Source: Nitriliruptoraceae bacterium (GTDB lineage: Bacteria > Actinomycetota > Nitriliruptoria > Nitriliruptorales > Nitriliruptoraceae). From it: a DNA stretch of 26,859 nucleotides. Positions 20,913-26,859 of this stretch are shown one piece after another (positions within the stretch are counted from its first letter, which is position 1; each line of letters starts with the position of its first letter). A model generated the notes under the pieces. It did no database searches, was not told the DNA's origin, and worked only from the letters and a program-made list of their open reading frames with translations. The position numbers and the translations under genes were made by a program. The stretch is from the NCBI GenBank assembly GCA_007121975.1, contig SKJO01000418.1:1-26859 (forward strand), in the 5' to 3' direction.

Positions 20913-23669
20913 GTGTCCTCCAGAGCGACCTTCGGCGACGTCGCCGGTCACTTCGGCGCGATCCTCGCCCGCCTGATCCTGATCGTGGTGATCGTGGTGG
21001 CGACCGGGTTGCTGCTGGGCGCGATGGTGATCCCCGGCGCGCTGGCCGTCAACAGCCTGCTCGGCACGGTGCGCGACGAGGTGCTCGACGTCCCGCCGCT
21101 GGGTGAGGCCGACGTCCCGCCCCAGAACTCCTACGTCTACGCCGACGACGGCTCCGAGCTCGCGGAGCTCACCTTCGAGGAGAACCGCGTCCCGGTGGCG
21201 CTGCGTGACATCCCCGACGTCGCGATCGACGCGGTGCTGGCCACCGAGGATGCGAACTTCTACGCCCACGAGGGCGTCAACCACCTCGCCATCGTGCGTG
21301 CGGCCCTGACCAACCTGCAGGCCGGAAGCATCGAGTCCGGGGCCTCGACCATCACCCAGCAGTACGTGAAGCTCACCTTCCTCACCCCCGAGCAGACGCT
21401 CGGTCGCAAGATCGAGGAGGCGCTGTACGCCATCCAGATCGAGCGTGAGCTGACCAAGGACGAGATCCTCGAGCGCTACCTCAACCGCGCCTACTTCGGC
21501 AACGGGGTGTACGGCATCGGCACGGCCGCGGAGCGCTACTTCTCGAAGGACATCGCCGACATCGAGCTCGGCGAAGCCGCGATGCTCGCCGGACTGCTGC
21601 GCGCCCCGGAGGCCAACAACCCGATCCGGAGCGAGGAGAACGCCCGCGCCCGACGCGACATCGTGCTCGGCCAGATGGCCACCCACGGCTTCGTCACGCG
21701 TCAGCAGGCGCAGACCGCCATCGCCCAGCCGCTGGTCATCGAGATCTCCGAACCGCCGCCGCCGGCCAACCCGTTCTGGGTGGACTGGGTCGCGCGGCTG
21801 CTGATCAGCGAGCCGCTGGCCCAGGGGCTCGGCTCACAGCTCGACGCCCTGGAGACGATGGGGGCGAGCACCGAGGAGCGTCGCCGCCGGGTGTTCCAGA
21901 CCGGCCTGCGCATCCACACGACCCTCGACCCCGAGCTCCAGCAGTTGGCGGAGGAGGCGATCCGCGAGCATCTGACCTACGCCGACGAGCCTCCCGAGGA
22001 GGTCGCCCGCGAGCCGATGGGCTCGATCGTGAGCGTGGAGCCCGGCACCGGCGCGATCCGGGCGCTGGCCATGGGGCCCCACGAGTACGGGTCCTGCGCC
22101 GAGGACGGCAGCTGGGTCGGCGAGGATCCCGACACCGGCGAGTTGCTGTGCGACCGCACCAAGGTGAACGTGGCCGTGCCGGGAGGTGGCGGCTCGGGCC
22201 GGCAGCCCGGCTCGTCGTTCAAGCCGCTGCTGGTCGCGGCGGCGCTCGAGTACGGCATCTCGCCGGGGCTGACCGTGGACGCCACCGGCCCGCAGGAGAT
22301 CGACGGCTGCCCGGACGGCGCCGGCCTGTGGGAGGTCAACAACAGCGGCGGCAACGGCATCGTCGACATGTACGAGGCGATGGCACGCTCCAGCAACGTC
22401 TACCACGCGCTGCTGATCGCCGACATCGGTCCGGAGCGGGCCGCCGAGATGTCCGGGCGGCTCGGGGTGCCGATCCCCGACCGTGACATCTACTGCCCGC
22501 TGTCGCTCGGGGCCACGGACACCACCCCCCTGGAGATGGCGGTGGCCTACGCCACCCTGGCCAACCGGGGCGAGCACTGCGCGCCGTTCGCGATCACCCG
22601 CATCGAGGACGCCTCGGGGCGCACGATCTGGGAACACTCGGTCGACTGCCAGCAGGTCATCGACACCGACATCGCCGACCGCGTGATCGATCTGCTCGCC
22701 GGCCCCGTCGAGGAGGGCGGCACCGCTCCCGAAGCCAACCTCGGGCAGTGGCCGACCCGCGGCAAGACCGGCACCACCCAGGACTTCCGCGACGCCTGGT
22801 TCACCGGCTTCGTGCGGCAGCTGGCGACGGCCGCATGGGTCGGCTACCCCAACGGTGACCGGACCTACGCCACCCAGGGACAGGCGTTCGAGGAGTGCGG
22901 CGCCGAACAGATCCCGGTCTGCGGCCCCGAGGGCAAGCTGCTCGAGAACGTCACCATCGCCGGGGTGTTCTACGACCGGGTCTTCGGTGGAACCATCCCC
23001 GCGCCGATGTGGACGACCTACATGACCCAGGCCGTCCAGCGCTTCGAGCCCGAGGGCTTCGAGGATCCCGGCCCGGTGCCCTCCGGGGTCGTGCCCGACC
23101 TGCTGCAGGCCAGCTCGGTCGCCGAGGCCGAGGAGCTGGCCCTCGAGGCCGGATTCCGGCTCGACACCGAGACCGTCAGCCACTGGCGACCCGTGGGCAG
23201 CTTCGTGGCGCAGGATCCGGCCGCCGGCACCCGCATGCCGCTGGGCAACCAGATCCTGTTGGGGATCTCGGACGGCACCGGCAACCTGCCGAGCGTGCCC
23301 AACGTGGTGGGGATGACGGTCGACGAGGCCTTCAGCGTGCTGTCGGGGGCCGGCTACCGCGTGTTCCGCAGCGACGTCGACGTGTTCGACGAGGAGCAGG
23401 TCGACCGGGTGATCTCGATGAGCCCGGGTCCCGGCACGGCGATGGTGCCGGGCAGCGACAGCCGGGTCACCATCAGCGTCGGCGTGCTCGCCGAGGAGCC
23501 GGAACCCGAGGAACCCGAGGAGCCCGACGGCCCCTCGGATCCGGGCGACGGGACCGGCGAGCCCCCGCCGGATCCACCGCCCGCCCCCGACCCGCCACCC
23601 GAGGAACCCGATGACGGAGGCGCCGGTGGAGGCATCGCGCCACCCGAGGATCCCGACGGTGGAGACTGA
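20913..23669 (+). CDS. ponA: Bifunctional class A penicillin-binding protein with two PASTA domains (PonA2-like)
   Basis: The 918-residue enzyme polymerises and cross-links peptidoglycan. One membrane anchor (about 19-45) is followed by a GT51 glycosyltransferase (about 75-240; EDANFYAHEG with Glu112, ASTITQQ, RKIEEALYAIQIE) and a transpeptidase (about 368-715; SxxK Ser434-Lys437, SxN 493-495, KTGT 618-621). Two PASTA domains (about 725-787 and 792-858) follow, which bind muropeptides or beta-lactams, then an acidic Pro-rich tail (861-918). Mycobacterial PonA2 (Rv3682) has one PASTA domain and the same neighbours. All catalytic residues are intact. The start is GTG 20913, with AAAGG 7 bases upstream. 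The end overlaps the phosphoesterase gene. Confidence 0.95.
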   Translation: MSSRATFGDVAGHFGAILARLILIVVIVVATGLLLGAMVIPGALAVNSLLGTVRDEVLDVPPLGEADVPPQNSYVYADDGSELAELTFEENRVPVALRDIPDVAIDAVLATEDANFYAHEGVNHLAIVRAALTNLQAGSIESGASTITQQYVKLTFLTPEQTLGRKIEEALYAIQIERELTKDEILERYLNRAYFGNGVYGIGTAAERYFSKDIADIELGEAAMLAGLLRAPEANNPIRSEENARARRDIVLGQMATHGFVTRQQAQTAIAQPLVIEISEPPPPANPFWVDWVARLLISEPLAQGLGSQLDALETMGASTEERRRRVFQTGLRIHTTLDPELQQLAEEAIREHLTYADEPPEEVAREPMGSIVSVEPGTGAIRALAMGPHEYGSCAEDGSWVGEDPDTGELLCDRTKVNVAVPGGGGSGRQPGSSFKPLLVAAALEYGISPGLTVDATGPQEIDGCPDGAGLWEVNNSGGNGIVDMYEAMARSSNVYHALLIADIGPERAAEMSGRLGVPIPDRDIYCPLSLGATDTTPLEMAVAYATLANRGEHCAPFAITRIEDASGRTIWEHSVDCQQVIDTDIADRVIDLLAGPVEEGGTAPEANLGQWPTRGKTGTTQDFRDAWFTGFVRQLATAAWVGYPNGDRTYATQGQAFEECGAEQIPVCGPEGKLLENVTIAGVFYDRVFGGTIPAPMWTTYMTQAVQRFEPEGFEDPGPVPSGVVPDLLQASSVAEAEELALEAGFRLDTETVSHWRPVGSFVAQDPAAGTRMPLGNQILLGISDGTGNLPSVPNVVGMTVDEAFSVLSGAGYRVFRSDVDVFDEEQVDRVISMSPGPGTAMVPGSDSRVTISVGVLAEEPEPEEPEEPDGPSDPGDGTGEPPPDPPPAPDPPPEEPDDGGAGGGIAPPEDPDGGD

Positions 23670-24558
23670 GACCGTCCGGCGGGCGCTGAGCGCGACCGCG
23701 GCCGCCGGGGCGGCTTGTGTCGCCTACGGCGTGCTCATCGAGCGCCGCTGGTACCGACTGGCCCGCATCGAGGTGCCCGGGGTCCTGCGCGCAGCAGGCC
23801 GGCTCACGATCCTGCACGTCAGCGACGTGCATCTGGTCCCCGGCCAGGACCACCGGGTGCGCTTCCTCGCCGGGCTGGCCGACGAGGACTACGACCTGGT
23901 GGTGGCCACCGGGGACCTCGTCGGCGCGCTCGACGCAGAGTCGGCGGCCGTCGACGCGGTGGCCCCCCTGACCTCCCGGGACCGGCCGGGGCTGGTCGTG
24001 CTCGGCAGCAACGACTGGTACGCGCCGGTGCTCAAGTCGCCCCTGGCCTACCTCACCGACCCGCAGCGCCGATCCCACGGCGCGCCCCTGGACACCGACC
24101 GACTGATCGACAGGCTCGCCCGTCACGGCTATCACACCCTGCGCGACGCGACGCTGCGGCTGCCCACGTCCGCCGGCACCATCGCGATCGCCGGCCTCGA
24201 CGACCCGCACCTCGATCCGCAGACGCTGCCCGACGCGCAGACCCTGCGCATCGATGACGGCGACGGCAGCGAGGTGCTGCGCCTGGGCCTGGTCCACTCG
24301 CCCTACCTCGCCGCGCTCGACGTGCTCGTGGACGCCGGCAGCGACCTGCTGCTCGCCGGCCACACCCACGGCGGTCAGGTCCGCCTGCCGGGCATCGGAG
24401 CACTGGTCGACAACTGTGACCTGCCCCTGGACCAGGCGCGCGGGCTGTCGCGCCACCGCGGGCGACCGCTGCACGTGTCGGTCGGCCTCGGCCATTCCCG
24501 GTACGCGCCCTTCCGCTTCGCGTGCCGTCCCGAAGCGACCCTGCTGACCCTGTCGTGA
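23659..24558 (+). CDS. Membrane-anchored calcineurin-like metallophosphoesterase (Rv3683-like)
   Basis: From GTG 23659 the protein has 299 residues: an N-terminal hydrophobic segment (about 8-26) and a YkuE-type phosphoesterase domain. Metal ligands are DVH (56-58), GD (85-86), GSND (116-119, replacing the common GNHD), His213 in LVHSP and GHTHGGQ (234-240). Relatives hydrolyse phosphate esters at or outside the membrane, some of them envelope lipids such as UDP-diacylglucosamine; the substrate here is not known. The GTG has GAGGA 8 bases upstream and overlaps the PBP stop by 11 bases; an ATG at 23611 with its own GAGGA is an alternative giving 16 more residues. Translational coupling to the PBP suggests a cell-wall role. 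Confidence 0.9.
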   Translation: METETVRRALSATAAAGAACVAYGVLIERRWYRLARIEVPGVLRAAGRLTILHVSDVHLVPGQDHRVRFLAGLADEDYDLVVATGDLVGALDAESAAVDAVAPLTSRDRPGLVVLGSNDWYAPVLKSPLAYLTDPQRRSHGAPLDTDRLIDRLARHGYHTLRDATLRLPTSAGTIAIAGLDDPHLDPQTLPDAQTLRIDDGDGSEVLRLGLVHSPYLAALDVLVDAGSDLLLAGHTHGGQVRLPGIGALVDNCDLPLDQARGLSRHRGRPLHVSVGLGHSRYAPFRFACRPEATLLTLS

Positions 24559-24589
24559 GGCCGGTTCGCGCCCCCCGGGGCCGGCCGGG

Positions 24590-24618
24590 TACGCTCTCGT
24601 GCGCTCCCGGTCGGGAGC
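24590..24618 (+). promoter_or_regulatory. tRNA-Pro promoter -10 box and leader hairpin
   Basis: TACGCT (24590-24595) is a -10 box 26 bases before the tRNA. GCTCCCG (24603-24609) pairs with CGGGAGC (24612-24618), a 7-bp inverted repeat in the 5' leader that ends 3 bases before the mature tRNA. Confidence 0.4.
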
Positions 24619-24621
24619 CAC

Positions 24622-24699
24622 CGGGATGTAGCGCAGCTTGGTTAGCGCGCCTCGTTCGGGACGAGGAGGTCGGCGGTTCGAATCCGCCCATCCCGACCA
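24622..24699 (+). tRNA. tRNA-Pro (anticodon CGG), CCA encoded
   Basis: A full cloverleaf of 78 bases can be drawn. The acceptor CGGGATG pairs with CATCCCG (24689-24695); the D stem is GCGC/GCGC; the anticodon stem CCTCG/CGAGG encloses loop TTCGGGA with anticodon CGG at 24657-24659; the variable loop is AGGTC; the T stem GGCGG/CCGCC encloses TTCGAAT; then discriminator A and CCA. No integrase or direct repeat of its 3' end is present, so it is not visibly used as an attachment site. Confidence 0.97.
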
Positions 24700-24703
24700 G
24701 CAC

Positions 24704-24735
24704 CGTGGCCCCGTGACCTGACGTCCGGGGCCACG
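24704..24735 (+). terminator. Terminator after tRNA-Pro
   Basis: CGTGGCCCCG (24704-24713) pairs perfectly with CGGGGCCACG (24726-24735) around a 12-base loop, 4 bases after the CCA end. It lacks a T-run. Confidence 0.7.
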
Positions 24736-24754
24736 TGTCGTGAAGGGACCCCGG

Positions 24755-25057
24755 GTGGACCTCGCAGAACTGCAACGACAGATCCGCGCCACCTACGGGG
24801 CGCAGGATGCCGAGCGCGGCGTGGACGGCACCTTCGCCTGGTTCATCGAGGAGGTCGGGGAGCTCTCCCGCGCGATCCGGCGCGAAGGTCACGACGAGCG
24901 CGTCGTGGAGTTCTCCGACGTGCTCGCGTGGCTCGTCACCCTGGCCGACCTGTGCGAGGTCGATCTGGCCGCCGCTGCGCAGCGCTACGCCGCAGGCTGC
25001 CCCAAGTGCAGCGCGACCCCGTGCGGGTGCGCCGCCGCCGACCCGAGCCGGCCCTGA
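24755..25057 (+). CDS. MazG-like nucleotide pyrophosphohydrolase with Cys-rich tail
   Basis: The 100-residue protein has the all-alpha NTP pyrophosphatase core: EEVGE (32-36) and EFSDV (52-56) supply the Mg-binding EExxE...ExxD residues, in helices FAWFIEEVGELSRAIRR and VVEFSDVLAWLVTLADL. Such enzymes hydrolyse (d)NTPs, often damaged ones, to NMP and pyrophosphate. The tail has C82-x2-C85 and C90-x-C92, a possible zinc knuckle. The GTG at 24755 has AGGG 7 bases upstream; a GTG at 24740 has none and lies on the edge of the tRNA terminator. It is convergent with asd. Confidence 0.85.
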   Translation: MDLAELQRQIRATYGAQDAERGVDGTFAWFIEEVGELSRAIRREGHDERVVEFSDVLAWLVTLADLCEVDLAAAAQRYAAGCPKCSATPCGCAAADPSRP

Positions 25058-25100
25058 CGCCGGCGGGGCCGTGGCGGGGCCGTGGCGGGGGCCCGGGAGC

Positions 25101-26171
25101 TCAGCGCTCGGCGGCGACCAACTCGGCGAGTTGCACCGCATTCAGCGCCGCGCCCTTGAGCAGGTTGTCGCCCACCACCCACAGGTTGAGGCTGTGCGGG
25201 TCGGCCAGATCCTCGCGCACCCGTCCGACGAGCACCTCGTCGATCCCGGCACTGGCCAGGGGGGTCGGGTAGGCCAGGGGCTCACCGTCGGTCCCGGTGC
25301 CGTCCACGACCGTCAGCCCCGGGGCCTTGTCGAGCGCCTGCATCGCCTCGGCACGAGTGACCGGCCGGGAGAACGTCAACCGGGCGGCGATGCCGTGGCC
25401 GACCACCACCGGCACGCGCACGCAGGTCGGCGACACGCGCAGGGCGGGCAGGTTGAGGATCTTGCGCGACTCGTTGACGAGCTTCCATTCCTCGTCGGTG
25501 TAGCGCGCATCGGTGAACGACCCGCAGTGGGCGAGCACGTTGAACGCGATCGGCCGGCTGAAGGCTTCGGGCGGGACCGCCGCGGCGACCGCCTCCTCAG
25601 CGGCTGCACCCTCGGTGCGCAGTCGCGGCTCGTCGTCGAGCATCGCGGCGGTCTGCGCGAGCAGTTCGGTGATGCCCGACTGACCGGCCCCACCAGCGGC
25701 CTGGTAGGAGGTCGTGACCGCCTCGGTCAGGCCGAAGGCGTCGTGCAGGGGCTTGGCCGCCACCATCAGCACCATCGTGGTGCAGTTGGGGTTGGCGATG
25801 ATGCCCTTGGGCCGGTGCGCGGCCGCGCCCGGGTTCACCTCGGCCACCACCAGCGGGACCTGCTCGTCCATCCGGAACGCCGAGGAGTTGTCGATCACGA
25901 CCGCGCCGCGCTCGGCCGCGGTCGGCGCCCACTGCCGGGAGCGCGCCCCACCCGCGGAGAACAGCGCGAGGTCCACGCCGTCGAACGCCTCGGCGCTGAT
26001 CGCGCGGACCTCGACCTCGCCGTCGCGCCACGGCAGGCGCTTGCCGGCCGAGCGTTCGGAGGCGAGGTAGACGGGATCACCCTCGAGCGGCAGCGTGCTG
26101 CGCTCGAGCAACCGGCGCATCTCCTGCCCGACGGCACCGGTGGCACCCACGACTGCGACCCGGAACCCCAT
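25101..26171 (-). CDS. asd: Aspartate-semialdehyde dehydrogenase
   Basis: The 356-residue enzyme reduces aspartyl phosphate to aspartate semialdehyde with NADPH, the second step to lysine, threonine, methionine and diaminopimelate. It shows the NADP loop GATGAVG (9-15), SAGGARS (72-78), NSSAFRMD (95-102), the catalytic Cys130 in NPNCTT, QAAGGAGQSG (157-166) and the acid-base His259 in GHG. The ATG at 26171 overlaps the lysC stop by one base (TGATG), so the two are translated together, the usual actinobacterial lysC-asd order. Length and motifs are normal. Confidence 0.97.
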   Translation of the reverse strand: MGFRVAVVGATGAVGQEMRRLLERSTLPLEGDPVYLASERSAGKRLPWRDGEVEVRAISAEAFDGVDLALFSAGGARSRQWAPTAAERGAVVIDNSSAFRMDEQVPLVVAEVNPGAAAHRPKGIIANPNCTTMVLMVAAKPLHDAFGLTEAVTTSYQAAGGAGQSGITELLAQTAAMLDDEPRLRTEGAAAEEAVAAAVPPEAFSRPIAFNVLAHCGSFTDARYTDEEWKLVNESRKILNLPALRVSPTCVRVPVVVGHGIAARLTFSRPVTRAEAMQALDKAPGLTVVDGTGTDGEPLAYPTPLASAGIDEVLVGRVREDLADPHSLNLWVVGDNLLKGAALNAVQLAELVAAER

Positions 26172-26859
26172 CAGGCGCCCTCCTCCGCGACGATCAGGTC
26201 GTCCCCGAGCCCGAACGCGGCATGTACGGCCTGCACGGCCGGCTCGACCTGGTCGCGGGAGATCACCACCGAGACCCGGATCGTCGAGGTCGAGATCATC
26301 TCGATGTTGACTCCGGCAGCCGACAGCGCCCCGAACATCCGCGCGGCGACGCCCGGGTGGGTCTTCATCCCGGCGCCGACCAGCGACACCTTGGCGATGT
26401 CGTCGTCCTGCTTCACGCCGGCGGCACCGACCTCGTCCGCCAACGGTTCGAGCACGGCCCGGGCCTTGTGGGTGTCGCCGCGCGGCAGCGTGAACGAGAT
26501 GTCGGTGCGTCCGTCCTCGGAGACGTTCTGCACGATCATGTCGATGTTGATGTTGGCCTCGGCCAGCGCCGAGAACAGGCGCGAAGCCACCCCGGGCCGG
26601 TCGGGCACCTGCTGGACGGTCAGCTTGGCCTCCGAGGTGTCGTGGGCGACACCGGAGATGATCGCATCCTCCACCATGTCCTCCTGAGGGCCGACCCACG
26701 TGCCGGCCGAGTAGCTGAACGACGAACGCACGTGGATGCGTACGCCGTGGTTGCGACCGAACTCCACGCTGCGCACCTGCAGCACGCCGGCCCCCTGGGC
26801 CGCCATCTCGAGCATCTCCTCGTAGGAGATGCGGTCGAGCTTGTGCGCGCCGGGCACGA
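26171..26859 (-). CDS. lysC: Aspartate kinase, C-terminal part (cut by window end)
   Basis: The 229 residues visible are the end of the kinase domain (VPGAHKLDRISYEEMLEMAA, GAGVLQVRSVE) and two ACT domains (about 70-135 and 150-220 of this piece: SEAKLTVQQVPDRPGVASRLFSALAEANINIDMIVQNVS; KVSLVGAGMKTHPGVAARMFGALSAAGVNIEMISTS). These bind lysine and/or threonine for feedback control. The enzyme phosphorylates aspartate, the first step of the aspartate pathway. The kinase core and true start lie beyond 26859. An internal ribosome binding site at 26685 marks the start of a likely beta subunit (26674-26171, 167 residues), made from the same gene as in Corynebacterium. Confidence 0.95.
   Translation of the reverse strand, partial: VPGAHKLDRISYEEMLEMAAQGAGVLQVRSVEFGRNHGVRIHVRSSFSYSAGTWVGPQEDMVEDAIISGVAHDTSEAKLTVQQVPDRPGVASRLFSALAEANINIDMIVQNVSEDGRTDISFTLPRGDTHKARAVLEPLADEVGAAGVKQDDDIAKVSLVGAGMKTHPGVAARMFGALSAAGVNIEMISTSTIRVSVVISRDQVEPAVQAVHAAFGLGDDLIVAEEGA
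26672..26685 (-). promoter_or_regulatory. Internal ribosome binding site and start for the LysC beta subunit
   Basis: On the minus strand AGGAGG (26685-26680) precedes ATG at 26677 (2-base gap) and GTG at 26674 (5-base gap, the better distance). The predicted product begins MEDAIISGVAHDTSEAK, the same place as the known internal start of the Corynebacterium glutamicum beta subunit. Confidence 0.75.

Noticed and set aside
18703..21686. Two long minus-strand frames opposite bagB, the YbjN-like gene and ponA
   Set aside because: They are His/Gln/Arg-rich shadows opposite genes with intact catalytic motifs.
24622..24699. tRNA used as attachment site for a mobile element
   Set aside because: No integrase, no repeat of the tRNA 3' end and no change in gene character nearby.

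Overview
The window is high-GC (roughly 70%) and gene-dense, and the content is actinobacterial: a WhiB regulator, a pair of Get3/ArsA-like ATPases next to a PASTA-containing class A PBP, a 6C-like small RNA, a GNAT/acyl-CoA synthetase fusion, and many GTG starts with short or absent leaders. The ATP-type PEP carboxykinase and the modest similarity to Mycobacterium or Streptomyces gene sets suggest a deep-branching actinobacterium (Nitriliruptoria-, Egibacter- or Acidimicrobiia-like). That placement is inference. No phage, transposon, integrase or CRISPR array is visible.

Left part (1-9.7 kb): a repeat-rich non-coding start; a small membrane protein; an NTF2-fold-like protein; a Pat-type acetyltransferase/ADP-forming acyl-CoA synthetase fusion in tandem with metF; an ECF sigma factor translationally coupled to a single-pass membrane protein with a repetitive proline-rich outer tail (probable anti-sigma); then, between that pair and the convergent pckA, an array of three hairpins with identical ACCCCCCG loops, read here as a 6C RNA. 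A small conserved actinobacterial protein of unknown function is divergent from pckA.

Middle part (9.7-24.6 kb): a dynamin-like GTPase, then a neighbourhood with the same gene families as Mycobacterium tuberculosis Rv3677c-Rv3683: metallo-beta-lactamase fold hydrolase, RidA, a 48-residue DUF4177-like protein, WhiB, the two Get3-like ATPases (BagA/BagB type), a PonA2-like PBP and a metallophosphoesterase. Here it also holds a Nudix hydrolase with an interrupted Nudix box, a SelA-like PLP protein with altered conserved residues, an NfeD protein lacking the protease serine, and a YbjN-like protein. A divergent promoter region of about 115 bp, with apparently leaderless starts both ways, drives nfeD leftward and bagA-bagB-ybjN-like rightward; ponA and the phosphoesterase follow. 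The set looks like a cell-envelope/redox-stress module, by inference from the mycobacterial homologues.

Right part (24.6-26.9 kb): a tRNA-Pro(CGG), a short MazG-type pyrophosphohydrolase, and on the minus strand the lysC-asd operon, with lysC running off the window end and carrying an internal ribosome binding site for a separate regulatory (beta) subunit.
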